In this document: positions 43,012-53,984 of the stretch, piece by piece
Layout of the letters: every line of letters begins with the position of its first letter
Position numbering within the stretch: position 1 is the stretch's first letter
The notes under the pieces: generated by a model
The model's input: only the letters and a program-made list of their open reading frames with translations
Databases searched by the model: none
Told to the model about the DNA's origin: nothing
Translations under genes and position numbers: made by a program
Assembly: GCF_000009985.1 (NCBI RefSeq)
Contig: NC_007626.1
Span: 4,457,943 to 4,521,942, forward strand
Length of the DNA stretch: 64,000 nt
Direction: 5' to 3'
Source: Paramagnetospirillum magneticum AMB-1
GTDB lineage: Bacteria > Pseudomonadota > Alphaproteobacteria > Rhodospirillales > Magnetospirillaceae

Positions 43012-46000
43012 ATGAGTTCGGGCGCCGATCACTTGCGACTACTGATTATCGAAGACAACCCTGGCGATCAGCGGTTGATCGAAATCGAATTGGCTGACGC
43101 CCAGCCCAGTTGGAAAGTCTCGTGCCGCTCAACCTTGGGCGAGGCCTTGAAGGACGCTCCGTTTAACGCTTTCGACTGCGTTCTTTCCGACCTTGGCCTT
43201 CCCGATGCTTCGGGCATCGAATCCGTGCTGCGGCTGAAATCCTGGGCGCCGGACAAGGCGCTGGTGGTGCTGACCAGCCTGGACGACGAGCGGGTGGCCC
43301 AGGAAGCCATCCGGGCCGGCGCCCAGGATTACGTGGTCAAGTCCGATGCCGGCCTGACCCTGCTGCCCCGCGTCATCCGCCACGCCATCGAGCGCCAGCA
43401 GGCCCAGACGGAACTGGAGGCCTCGCACCGCACCTCCCAGGCCCTGCTGGACGCCAGCCACGACATCGCCATGCTGCTGGACGCCGAGGGCCACATCCTG
43501 ACGCTCAACACCGAGGCGGAGCAGTACCTGAACGCCTCACCCGACGCGGTGATTGGCCAAAGCATCTTCGACCTGCTGCCCGAGGCCCTGGCCGAACATC
43601 GCCGCTCGTTCCTGGCCGAGGCCCTGGACAGCGGGCGCACCGTCCAGTTCGAGGATACCGACGGCATCCACTGGTTCGCCAACCGCCTGCTGGCGGTGGC
43701 CGGCATGGAACTGGGCGAGCACCGCTTCGCCATGTTCTCCCGCGACATCACGGGAGAGCGCGCCGCCGCCGCCACCCTGGCCGAGGCCAAGGAAGAGGCC
43801 GATTTCGCCAATCGCGCCAAGACCGAATTCATGGGCCGCATGAGCCGCGATATCCGCACGCCGCTCAACGACGTGATCGGTTTCGCCGAAATGATCTCCA
43901 CCGAGATGCTGGGGCCGCTGACCCAGGCCGGCTACCGAGAATACGCCGATTCCATCCTCAATTCCGGCAGCCAGATCCTGAAGCTGCTGGACCGCATCAC
44001 CGACGTTTCCATGCTGGAATCGGCGCTGCTCAAGGATCAGGCGTCCTATCGCGATCTGGTGGAGCTGTCTCCCGATCTGATCTGCGTCTGTGTCGACGGC
44101 GTCATCGAGCGCATCAACGCCGCCGGCCTCGGCATGCTGCGCGCCCCCTCGGCCACCGCCTGCGAGGGCAAGCATTTCTCCGAGTTCATCCATCCCGACT
44201 ACCGCGCCATTTTCGAGGGCGGCCTGGACACCTTGTACGAAGAAGGCCATCCGTTGCCGGTCAAGGTGGTGACCTTCGCCGGTCGGGTGCGCGACGTGGA
44301 GCTGTCGGCGGTGCCGCTGCGGCGCGAGGCCCAGAACGCCACCCTGCTGGTGGGCCGCGACACCACCGAGGTGACCGCCGCCATGCGGGCGGTGGCCGCG
44401 CGCGAGCACCGCATCCGCGCCATCATGGACACCGTTCTCGACGGCATCGTCACCATCGACGAGGACGGCACCATCCTCAACGCCAATCTGTCGGTGGAGC
44501 GCATCTTCGGACACTCCCTGTCGGAACTGATCGGCGCCAATGTCTCGGTGCTGATGCCCGAGCCCGATGCCGGCCGGCACAACGGCTATATCAAGAACTA
44601 TCTGGGCACCGGCATCGGCGCCATCATCGGCGTCGGGCGCGAGGTGATGGGCAAGCGCAAGGACGGATCGCTGTTTCCGGTCCACCTGTCCATCTCGGAA
44701 CTGCGCGTGGAAAAGCGCCGCATGTTCACCGGCACCATCCGCGACCTGACCGAGAACAAGCAACTGGCCCAGCGCGTGGCCTATCTGGCCAATCACGACC
44801 CGCTGACCGACCTGCCCAACCGCACCTTGCTGACCGACCGGCTGGGCCAGGCCGTCGCCATGGCCCGCAATGCCGGACTGCACGTGGCCATCATCACCGT
44901 CGACCTGGACGGCTTTACCACCATCAACGATTCCATGGGCCACGACGTGGGCAATTCCCTGCTGCGCGAGACGGCACGGCGTCTGGCCCAGGCGGTGGGT
45001 TCGGGCGGGACCGCCGCCCGGCTGGCCGGCGACGAGTTCGCCGTGGTGGTTCCCCAGGTCCACGAAATGGACGAGGTGACCCGGCAGGTCGACCACATCC
45101 ACGACATTCTCATCAAGCCCTACACCATCCACGGCACCGAGATGGTGGTGCCGGTGGACATGGGCGTCTCGGTCTTCCCGCGCGACGGCGACGATGCCCT
45201 GGAATTGCTGCGCAACGCCGAGATGGCGCTGCACAACGTCAAGCGCCGCAGCGACCAGCGCATGGGCTATTTCGACGCCGCCATGTCCTTCGCCGTGACC
45301 GAGCGCATGACGCTGGAGCGCTCCATCAAGGATGCGCTGCGCGCCGGCCAGTTCGAGCTGTTCTACCAGCCCCAGGTCCGGCTGGCCGATTACGCCCTGG
45401 TGGGGGCCGAGGCGCTGATCCGCTGGCGCCATCCCGAACTGGGCATCATCACCCCGGACAAGTTCATCCCAGTGGCCGAGGAAACCGGCCTGATCGTTCC
45501 CATGGGAAGCTGGGTTCTGCGTCAGGCTTGCACCCAGTTGCGCCTGTGGAACGATGCCGGCATCGCCAATTTGCGCCTGGGGGTCAACATTTCCGGCCGC
45601 CAGTTCCGCGAGGCCGAGCCGACTGCATTTCCGAAACCGGGGTCAACGCCAAGGACCTGGACCTGGAACTGACGGAAAGCATGCTGATGGCCGATGGCGA
45701 GGGCACGCTGAAGCTGCTGCGCTCGCTGGCCAAGCTGGGCGTGACGCTGTCCATCGACGATTTCGGCACCGGCTATTCCTCGCTGGCCTATCTCAAGCGG
45801 TTCCCGGTGGACACCGTGAAGATCGACCGCGCCTTCGTGCGTGACCTGGACCAGGACGAGGATGGGCGCGTGCTGGTCAACGCCATCATCTCCCTGGCCC
45901 ATTCCCTGTCGCTGAAGACCATCGCCGAGGGCGTCGAGACCGAATCCCAGGCCGCATTGCTGGCCCGCCATGGCTGCGACGAGATTCAGGGATACATGAT

Positions 46001-46100
46001 CGGGCGACCCATGGCGGTCGCCGATTTCGCCAACTTCGCCAAAAGCTACTGTCCCCGCACCCCGGAGAAGGTTACCGTGCTGCGGGCGGGGCAGAGTTGA
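43012..46100 (+). pseudogene. REC-PAS-(HisKA-like)-PAS-PAS-GGDEF-EAL protein, frameshifted in EAL
   Basis: One gene in two frames. The first frame (43012-45672, 886 residues) has a receiver domain (1-115), a PAS domain, a HisKA-like helix with RMSRDIRTPLNDVIGF, two more PAS domains, a GGDEF domain with RLAGDEFAVVVP in place of GGDEF, and the start of an EAL domain with intact AEALIRW. Near 45618 homology jumps to another frame (CISETGVNAKDLDLELTES, then DDFGTGYSSLAYL and IAEGVETE) to 46100. About five residues seem to be missing at the jump, so a small deletion is likely. If real, c-di-GMP hydrolysis is lost. The short gene downstream is a response regulator. Confidence 0.8.
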
Positions 46101-46120
46101 ATGTCTGAGAGGATCGGGAC

Positions 46121-46492
46121 ATGACCGGTACCGTCGTCGTCGTTGAAGACAACGCGATGAACATGAAGCTCCTGGAACAGGCGCTGACCATCGCGGGCTA
46201 TACCACCGTCAAGTCGTCGGATGGAGATGGCCTGGTCGACCTGACCGCCGGCAGCGGGGCCGGCGTCATTCTCATGGACATTCAGCTGCCCAAATATTCT
46301 GGCATCGACCTGCTGAAGCAGCTGCGGGCCGACGACCGCACCAAGGGCGTGCCGGTGGTGGCGGTGACCGCCTTCGCCGACCCCGATTCCGTGGCCGGCT
46401 TCCTGGAAGAGGGCTTCAATCAGGTCATCACCAAGCCCATCTCCATCCGCAAGCTGCTGGATGAAGTGGCGCGGTATTGCGGCGGGCAATAA
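46121..46492 (+). CDS. Single-domain response regulator (CheY/DivK-like)
   Basis: 123 residues, a stand-alone receiver. The acidic pocket is VVEDNAMNMKLL; the phospho-acceptor aspartate is in GVILMDIQLPKYSGIDLL (about residue 53). The Thr in VVAVTAFADP and the Lys in VITKPISIRKLL complete the switch. NAMNMKLLEQAL and LPKYSGID resemble DivK. It follows the GGDEF/EAL gene by 20 bases, so it could be phosphorylated by the same pathway. No output domain is present. Confidence 0.9.
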   Translation: MTGTVVVVEDNAMNMKLLEQALTIAGYTTVKSSDGDGLVDLTAGSGAGVILMDIQLPKYSGIDLLKQLRADDRTKGVPVVAVTAFADPDSVAGFLEEGFNQVITKPISIRKLLDEVARYCGGQ

Positions 46493-46538
46493 GCCCGCAG
46501 CGATCCCATACGCGTCGGGACAGGGCGCCGTTCGGCCG

Positions 46539-47570
46539 CTACTGCGCGGTGAATTGCTTTTCCACGTCCTTGATCAGGTCGATGCCCTGAATCATCTCGC
46601 TCATCATGAAGTCGGCGCGCTTGATGGGACCGCCCGAATTGGGGCGGGGGAACATCTTGGCGAACGAGCTCATCTTCACGGTCAGGCCGCACAGGGCGGC
46701 GCCGATGGTGACGTGATAGCGCTCGATCATGCCCTTCACCGAGCGGAATTCGTCCTGTGAGATGTTCTCCCACATCTCGCGGGTCCGCTTGTCGAACACC
46801 TCCAGCCGACCGGAAATGGAGGCGGAGATCGAGTTGATCACCTCCTCGATCATGTCGCAGGTCTTCATGAGGTTGACGTTCTGCTTCAGCTGGAAATGGG
46901 TGCGGATGGGCGACAGCGCCTGGACGCAGGCGGTGAAATAGGGCTCCAGCCGGTCGAGGCAGTGACGGAAATACGACAGCGACATGAAGGTGTCGCCGTA
47001 ATCCTCGAGAAAGCGCGGCACGTCGAAGATGTCGATATTCAGGCTTTGAGCCATGGTTTCCAGGCGCTGGCGCGCCTTCTTGATATCGGGATCGCGGAAC
47101 AGCTTCAGCAGGTCGTCATAGCTGTCGATATGCACGTCCTCGCCCGAATAGATCATCTTCATCAGCGGGCGGGTGAACATGATCATGTAGCGGGTCAGCT
47201 CCGCCGCCTTTTCCGGCGACAGCTTCAAGGCCGCGTAGTCGTTCACCGGAATGCCGTGCTCGCGCAAGCTGATGCGCAAGGAGTAGACGTCGTAGCTGGG
47301 CAGCAGCGCCAGACGGCGCAGGATGCCGAGGTCGGGGTGAATCTGTTCCGTCGGCCAGCCGAACATGGCGGGCAGGGATTCCACGTCCACCTGGCCCGAG
47401 CCGGTCTGGACGTCGGAAAACAGCTCGACCGCGCTGCGCAGCCGCACGTTCTTGATCAGCTTGGCGCTTTGCAAGGCCGGGGTCTGGAGCGGGATAATCG
47501 ACAGCGGCAGCACGAACATGGAATCCATGTCGCTGTCATTGATAGGCTTCAATCCATCGTCGTCAGTCAT
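46539..47570 (-). CDS. Protein of unknown function, 343 residues
   Basis: Not recognised. It starts at the ATG at 47570; the frame is open a little further upstream. The sequence appears all-helical and soluble, with charged helices such as DLLKLFRDPDIKKARQRLE, FLEDYGDTFMSLSYFRHCLDRLEPYF and MIEEVINSISASISGRLEVFDKRTREMWENIS. The last third has a coiled-coil-like look. It is convergent with the response regulator and divergent from the TAXI protein. A partner role in the adjacent signalling genes is conceivable but unsupported. Confidence 0.7.
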   Translation of the reverse strand: MTDDDGLKPINDSDMDSMFVLPLSIIPLQTPALQSAKLIKNVRLRSAVELFSDVQTGSGQVDVESLPAMFGWPTEQIHPDLGILRRLALLPSYDVYSLRISLREHGIPVNDYAALKLSPEKAAELTRYMIMFTRPLMKMIYSGEDVHIDSYDDLLKLFRDPDIKKARQRLETMAQSLNIDIFDVPRFLEDYGDTFMSLSYFRHCLDRLEPYFTACVQALSPIRTHFQLKQNVNLMKTCDMIEEVINSISASISGRLEVFDKRTREMWENISQDEFRSVKGMIERYHVTIGAALCGLTVKMSSFAKMFPRPNSGGPIKRADFMMSEMIQGIDLIKDVEKQFTAQ

Positions 47571-47739
47571 GATACTCTCGGTCCCCAACCCGAGGGCACA
47601 TTGTGCCTGCTTTGCCGCCGATCGCAATGGGGAACATTGCTTTGAATCCGCCTGAATGCATCACTTACATGAGGATTTCATGATATTTGTCGTGTATCCT
47701 CTGCCCGTGATGCGTCGTTTCCGTGGGGGGAAAGCTGCC

Positions 47740-48756
47740 GTGCCTGCCAGAATGCCTATCCGGTCCATCGTGATTGCGGCCTTGCTGCTGCTCCTGACCA
47801 CCGGCCTGGGGCTGGCCCAGGACATCCGCTTTTTCCAGATCGGCACCGGCCCGACGGGGGAAACCCGCTTCGCCTTCGGCGGTCTGATCGCCAATGCCAT
47901 CAGCAACCCTCCCGGCTCGCGCGAGTGCGACAAGGGGGGATCGTGCGGCGTGCCCGGCATGGTGGCGGTGGCCAAGTCCACCGGCGGCGCCATCGCCAAT
48001 ATCGACGCCATCGCCGCCAAGCGCCTCGACGCCGCCCTGGTTCAGTCCGACATCGCCTATTGGGCCTATCACGGCACCGGCATCTACAAGGGCAAGGGGG
48101 CGGTGCAGAATCTGCGGGCCATCGCCATGCTGTATCCGGAAAGCCTGCATCTGGTCGCCCGCAAGGATGCCAAGATCCACTCGGTCAAGGACCTCAAGGG
48201 CAAGCGGGTCTCGCTGGGCGACAAGGATTCGGGCGAACTGGTGCACGGCCGGCTGCTGCTGGCCGCCTTCGGCATGACGGAAAGCCAGATCAAGCAGAGC
48301 TTCCTGAAGCCCGGCCCCGCCGCCGACGCCGTCGCCGCCGGCCAGCTGGACGCCATGCTGGTGGTGGATGGGCTGCCGGTGCCCATCGTCAGCGAGCTGG
48401 CCCAGCGCTCCGACATCGTGCTGATCCCCCTGGCCGGGCCGGAAGTGGACAAGATGCGGGCGACCTATCCCTTCTTCGCCGCCTCGTCCATTCCCGCCGA
48501 CACCTATCGCGGCAGCGATGCCGAGGTGAAGACCCTGGACGTGGGCGTGGTGCTGGTCACCGGGGCCGAGCAGCCCAACGACCTGATCTATGGCGTCACC
48601 CGCGCCCTGTGGCATCCCAGCACCCAGAAGCTGCTGACCGAAAGCCACCCCCGCGGCAAGCTGGTCAGCCTGTCGGCCGCCGGCCTGGACAAGCTGGGCA
48701 TCCAACTGCACGGCGGCGCCTCGGCCTATTATTTCGACGCGGGCGTGACGCACTGA
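47740..48756 (+). CDS. TAXI-family TRAP transporter solute-binding protein
   Basis: 338 residues from a GTG with GGGGGGAAAG five bases upstream; in-frame ATGs on either side (47710 and 47752) are alternatives. A signal peptide with a long hydrophobic core ends at GLAQ (about residue 27). The mature protein starts DIRFFQIGTGPTGETRFAFGGLIANAI, a TAXI signature. LVQSDIAYWAYHGTG, DLKGKRVSLGDKDSGELVHGRLLL and a C-terminal ligand lobe follow. It should bind a small solute in the periplasm. No DctM/DctQ-type membrane partner lies nearby. Confidence 0.85.
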   Translation: MPARMPIRSIVIAALLLLLTTGLGLAQDIRFFQIGTGPTGETRFAFGGLIANAISNPPGSRECDKGGSCGVPGMVAVAKSTGGAIANIDAIAAKRLDAALVQSDIAYWAYHGTGIYKGKGAVQNLRAIAMLYPESLHLVARKDAKIHSVKDLKGKRVSLGDKDSGELVHGRLLLAAFGMTESQIKQSFLKPGPAADAVAAGQLDAMLVVDGLPVPIVSELAQRSDIVLIPLAGPEVDKMRATYPFFAASSIPADTYRGSDAEVKTLDVGVVLVTGAEQPNDLIYGVTRALWHPSTQKLLTESHPRGKLVSLSAAGLDKLGIQLHGGASAYYFDAGVTH

Positions 48757-48890
48757 GGCATATATCGGGCTATCGCCCGAGCCCATCCGGGGCGATGCCC
48801 CGAACCCCATTTGATTTCATCGAGGGGTTTGGGGCCCATGGCCCCAGGCGGGGGTGGGCGGCAGCCCACAGCGCCTCTGGCATGAATTGA
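48757..48890 (+). repeat. Intergenic multi-hairpin repeat, copy C
   Basis: A non-coding gap of 157 bases with consecutive GC hairpins: TCGGGCTATCGCCCGA, GGGGCGATGCCCC, GGGGCCCATGGCCCC and GGGCGGCAGCCC (48856-48867). The block GGGGTTTGGGGCC is shared with the copy at 61441-61630. It may act as the transcription end of the TAXI gene. Confidence 0.6.
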
Positions 48891-48913
48891 AAGGCCGTAC
48901 TATCTTGGCCCCC

Positions 48914-50704
48914 ATGAGCGACACCCCCGCCCCCACGCCCTATCGCGTCCTGGCCCGCAAGTACCGGCCGACCGACTTCGCCGGTCTGATCGGGCAGGAG
49001 GCCATGGTGCGCACCCTGTCCAACGCCATCAAGACCGGGCGGCTGGCCCATGCCTTCGTGCTGACCGGCGTGCGCGGCGTGGGCAAGACCACCACCGCCC
49101 GCATCATCGCCCGCGCCCTGAACTGCGTCGGCCTGGACGGCAAGGGTGGGCCGACCATCGATCCCTGCGGCCAGTGCGAGCATTGCCGCGCCATCGCCGA
49201 GGACCGCCACGTCGACATCCTGGAGATGGACGCCGCCAGCCGCACCGGCGTCAACGACATCCGCGAGATCATCGAGGGCGTGCGCTATCGCCCCACCTCG
49301 GCCCGCTTCAAGATCTACATCATCGACGAGGTCCACATGCTGTCCACGGCGGCGTTCAACGCGCTGCTGAAGACGCTGGAGGAACCGCCCGAGCACGTGA
49401 AGTTCGTGTTCGCCACCACCGAGATCCGCAAGATCCCCGTGACCGTGCTGTCGCGCTGCCAGCGCTTCGACCTGCGCCGGGTGGAGATGGAGGTGCTGGC
49501 CAAGCACTTCGAATCCATCGCCGCCAAGGAACAGGCCGAAATCGAGCCGGCGGCGCTCAAGCTGATCGCCCGGGCCGCCGACGGTTCGGTGCGCGACGGG
49601 CTGTCCCTGCTGGATCAGGCCATCAGCCATGGCGCCGGAGCGGTGACCGAGGCCCAGGTGCGCGACATGCTGGGGCTGGCCGACCGCGCCCGGGTCTTCG
49701 ACCTGCTGGACGCCATCATGAAGGGGCAGGTTCCCGCCGCCCTGGACCAGATCACCGACCAATACGCCGCCGGCGCCGATCCGGTGGTGGTGCTGCAGGA
49801 CATGCTGGAACTGGTGCACTGGCTGACCCGGCTCAAGGTCACTCCCGACGCCGCCGACCAGTTGGGCGCCTCGGAGACCGAGCGGGTCAAGGGCGCCGAG
49901 ATGTCCAAGACCCTGTCCCTGGCCGCGCTCACCCGCGCCTGGCAGATGCTGCTGAAGGGCTTGGGCGAGACCCGCAACGCCCCCAACCCGCTGCAGGCCG
50001 CCGAGATGGCGGTGGTCCGCCTGGCCTATGCCGCCGAACTGCCCAGTCCGGCCGAGCTGGTCGAGCAATTGCGCGCCAATCCCCCCCCGCCCCCCGCCCC
50101 GCGCGGCCCCGGCGGAGGAGGTAGCGGTGGCGGCTTTGGCGGCGGCGGTGCCGACGCGGTCTCCAATCATCATATGGGCGGCGGCCCGGTGCACGGCCCC
50201 GCCACCGCCCTGAAGCTTCAGCCCGCCCCCGTGGCCGAGACCGTGACCCTACCCGCCATGCCCCCCGACTTCGCGGCGGTGGTGGCGCTGTTCACCGAAC
50301 GCCGCGAAGGCCTGATCGCCGTCCAACTGCGGACACAGGTCAATCTGGTGTCCTTCGCCGCCGGGCGCATCGAGTGGCGCCAGAACAGCGGCGTCGGCTC
50401 GGATCTGGCGCCCAAGACGGCGCGCCTGCTGTCGGAATGGACCGGGCGGCGCTGGACGGTCTCGGTCAATTCCACCGATTCCGCCCAGCCAACCCTGGCC
50501 GAGCAGGAGGCCAACGCCGAGCTGCGCCGCCGCGCCGACGCCGCCGAACTTCCGCTGGTCAAGGCGGTGCTGGCCGCCTTTCCCGGCGCCACCATCGAGG
50601 CGGTGCGCGATCTCGGCGCCGAGGAATTGCCCGATGCCCCGCCGCCCGAGGACCCGGAGGCGATGCTGGACGACGAAATGCTCCCTGGAGAGGAAGACCT
50701 ATGA
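48914..50704 (+). CDS. dnaX: DNA polymerase III subunit gamma/tau
   Basis: 596 residues from the ATG at 48914 (MSDTPAPTPYRVLARKYRP). The AAA+ clamp-loader domain has LTGVRGVGKTTTARIIARALNC, a four-cysteine zinc module (CGQCEHC), EMDAASRTGVNDIREI, IIDEVHMLSTAAFNALLKTLEEPPEHVKF and SRCQRFDLRR. After about 370 residues a Pro/Gly-rich linker leads to the tau-specific region. I see no A-rich slippery heptamer near the domain III boundary, so a frameshifted gamma form is not indicated. Its stop overlaps ebfC (ATGA). Confidence 0.96.
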   Translation: MSDTPAPTPYRVLARKYRPTDFAGLIGQEAMVRTLSNAIKTGRLAHAFVLTGVRGVGKTTTARIIARALNCVGLDGKGGPTIDPCGQCEHCRAIAEDRHVDILEMDAASRTGVNDIREIIEGVRYRPTSARFKIYIIDEVHMLSTAAFNALLKTLEEPPEHVKFVFATTEIRKIPVTVLSRCQRFDLRRVEMEVLAKHFESIAAKEQAEIEPAALKLIARAADGSVRDGLSLLDQAISHGAGAVTEAQVRDMLGLADRARVFDLLDAIMKGQVPAALDQITDQYAAGADPVVVLQDMLELVHWLTRLKVTPDAADQLGASETERVKGAEMSKTLSLAALTRAWQMLLKGLGETRNAPNPLQAAEMAVVRLAYAAELPSPAELVEQLRANPPPPPAPRGPGGGGSGGGFGGGGADAVSNHHMGGGPVHGPATALKLQPAPVAETVTLPAMPPDFAAVVALFTERREGLIAVQLRTQVNLVSFAAGRIEWRQNSGVGSDLAPKTARLLSEWTGRRWTVSVNSTDSAQPTLAEQEANAELRRRADAAELPLVKAVLAAFPGATIEAVRDLGAEELPDAPPPEDPEAMLDDEMLPGEEDL

Positions 50705-51024
50705 AGAACCTTGGCAACCTGATGAAGCAGGCCCAGCAGATGCAGTCCAAGATGGCCGAGATGCAGGCCACCATGGCCGAGATGGAGGTCACCGGCTCGT
50801 CCGGGGCCGGCATGCTGCAGGTGACGCTGAACGGCAAATACGAGTTGAAGAAGGTCAAGATCGACCCGTCCCTGGTCGATCCCAGCGACGTGGAAGTGCT
50901 GGAAGACCTGATCCTGGCCGCCTTCAACGACGCCAAGGCCAAGGCCGAGGCCGCCATGGCCGAGGAGATGGCCAAGATGACCGGCGGGCTGAACCTGCCC
51001 CCCGGCTTCAAGCTGCCGTTCTGA
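50701..51024 (+). CDS. YbaB/EbfC nucleoid-associated protein
   Basis: 107 residues starting MKNLGNLMKQAQQMQSKM and continuing through EVTGSSGAGMLQVTLNGKYELKKVKIDPSL, the YbaB/EbfC pattern. It forms a tweezer-like dimer that binds DNA. It starts within the dnaX stop and is followed after 24 bases by recR. dnaX-ebfC-recR is a conserved trio. Confidence 0.95.
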   Translation: MKNLGNLMKQAQQMQSKMAEMQATMAEMEVTGSSGAGMLQVTLNGKYELKKVKIDPSLVDPSDVEVLEDLILAAFNDAKAKAEAAMAEEMAKMTGGLNLPPGFKLPF

Positions 51025-51048
51025 TCCCGGTATAGTTCCGCCCCCGCA

Positions 51049-51642
51049 ATGGTCGGCCCCGAGATCGAGCGCCTGATACAACTCCTTTCGCGGTTGCCCG
51101 GGCTGGGGCCGCGCTCGGCCCGGCGCGCCGCGCTGCGCCTGGTGGAAAAGCGGGAAAGCCTGCTGGTCCCGCTCGCCCAGGCCATGGCCGACGCCGCCGC
51201 CAGGGTGCGCACCTGCTCGGTCTGCGGCAATTTCGACACCATCGATCCTTGCGCCATCTGCGCCGATCACCGGCGCGATCCCTCCATGCTCTGCGTGGTC
51301 GAGGACGTGGCCGGGCTGTGGGCCATGGAGCGCACCGGCAGCTTCAAGGGGCGCTACGCCGTCCTCGGCGGCCTGCTCTCGGCCCTGGATGGCGTCGGGC
51401 CGGAGGATCTGGGCATCGAGTCCCTGGTGGCCCGCGCCCTCGATCCCGCCATCACCGAGATCATCCTGGCCACCCCCGCCACGGTGGAGGGCCAGACCAC
51501 CGCCCATTACGTGGCCGAGCGCCTGGCCCCGTGCAACGTCACCGTCTCGGGCCTCGCCCATGGCGTGCCGGTGGGCGGCGAGCTGGACCATCTGGACGAC
51601 GGCACCATCACCGCCGCGCTGCGGGCCCGGCGGGTGTTCTGA
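51049..51642 (+). CDS. recR: Recombination mediator protein RecR
   Basis: 197 residues. A helix-hairpin-helix (LIQLLSRLPGLGPRSARRAALRL), a four-cysteine zinc finger (CSVCGNFDTIDPCAIC at about 58-73), and a Toprim domain (LCVVEDVAGLWAMERTGSFKGRYAVLGGLLS) occur in order. It acts with RecF/RecO to load RecA in gap repair. It ends the dnaX-ebfC-recR unit. A hairpin-rich repeat follows. Confidence 0.96.
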   Translation: MVGPEIERLIQLLSRLPGLGPRSARRAALRLVEKRESLLVPLAQAMADAAARVRTCSVCGNFDTIDPCAICADHRRDPSMLCVVEDVAGLWAMERTGSFKGRYAVLGGLLSALDGVGPEDLGIESLVARALDPAITEIILATPATVEGQTTAHYVAERLAPCNVTVSGLAHGVPVGGELDHLDDGTITAALRARRVF

Positions 51643-51654
51643 GCCCATCCGGCC

Positions 51655-51815
51655 CTATTTGACAGGCTGCGGCAAGGCTCCGCTTCGGGGGCTTTTGCCC
51701 CCGATCCCCCAATCGGGAAGCACAGCTTCCCGAACCCTTCAGCTTTTTAAAAACTGGTGGCTCGGAGGCTGTGCCTCCGAACGGGCCTGGGCGGCAGCCC
51801 CGCCGCGAAGCGGAG
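51655..51815 (+). repeat. Intergenic multi-hairpin repeat, copy B
   Basis: Non-coding DNA between recR and the convergent GST gene. It holds hairpins GGGGGCTTTTGCCCCC, TTCGGGAAGC-type inverted repeats around 51715-51735, GGAGGCTGTGCCTCC, and GGGCGGCAGCCC at 51789-51800. Bases 51751-51810 align without gaps to 12741-12800 (46 of 60 by hand count). It may serve as a shared terminator. Confidence 0.65.
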
Positions 51816-51827
51816 TTTCTCCCCAGC

Positions 51828-52454
51828 CTACCCCGCGATCCTGGCTTCCATGACCCAGGCCTGCAGGGCGGGATGGGCCATGATGGCGTCGCAATAGGCG
51901 CCGGCCACCGGCCCCACCGGCAGGTTGTAGGTGCGGATGCGGGTGACCACCGGGGCATACATGGCGTCGGCATTGGTGAAGGCGCCGAACAGGTAGGGTC
52001 CGCCCTGGCCGAAGCGGGTGCGGCACTCGGTCCACAGCGCGTCGACGCGCGCCACGTCGGCCTTCACGTCGTCGGGAATCTCGGCCATGGGATGGTCTTC
52101 CACCACATCCATGGGGCAGGTGGAGCGCAACGGCACGAAACCGGCATGCATCTCGGCCGAGACCGAGCGGGCCAGGGCGCGGGCCTCGCGATCGTCCGGC
52201 CACAGCTTGGCCCCGGGGAAACGCTCGGCCAGATATTCGCAGATGGCCAGAGAATCCCAGACCTTGATGCCGTCATCGTCCAGCATGGGGATCTTGCCCG
52301 AGGGCGACCATTCGAGAATCCTGGCCTTGGTCTCGGGCTGGCGCAGTTCGATGAACACCTGACGGAAGGGCGCACCGGTCACCGCCAGAGCCATCCAGGC
52401 CCGCAGCGACCACGAGGACCAACGCTTGGTGCCGACGACGAGGGTGAGAGACAT
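51828..52454 (-). CDS. Glutathione S-transferase family protein
   Basis: 208 residues from the ATG at 52454. The thioredoxin-like N-terminal domain has GTKRWSSWSLRAWMAL, with a Ser in the catalytic region, SGKIPMLDDDG (cis-Pro) and VWDSLAICEYLAERF. A helical C-terminal domain follows with FTNADAMYAPVVTRIRTY. The substrate is unknown. It is divergent from the aminopeptidase across 80 bases. Confidence 0.85.
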   Translation of the reverse strand: MSLTLVVGTKRWSSWSLRAWMALAVTGAPFRQVFIELRQPETKARILEWSPSGKIPMLDDDGIKVWDSLAICEYLAERFPGAKLWPDDREARALARSVSAEMHAGFVPLRSTCPMDVVEDHPMAEIPDDVKADVARVDALWTECRTRFGQGGPYLFGAFTNADAMYAPVVTRIRTYNLPVGPVAGAYCDAIMAHPALQAWVMEARIAG

Positions 52455-52534
52455 GACGCTTCCCAAACGGTGGATGGTCACCGATCATGGGAGCAAGCGC
52501 GGGGCGTCATCAATAGGGAATTCAGGAGGAACGG

Positions 52535-53920
<1,386 letters not shown>

Positions 53921-53984
53921 CACAGGGCTTTACAGGGGCCAAGAATCCTTCCATGAGTCTTCCCTATCCAAGGGGACAGATGAC

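Noticed and set aside
48854..48913. Upstream start for dnaX giving 20 extra residues
   Set aside because: The extra residues come from repeat DNA and do not match the DnaX N-terminus, which begins at the ATG at 48914.
49900..50250. Programmed frameshift in dnaX producing gamma
   Set aside because: No A-rich slippery heptamer is present near the domain boundary.
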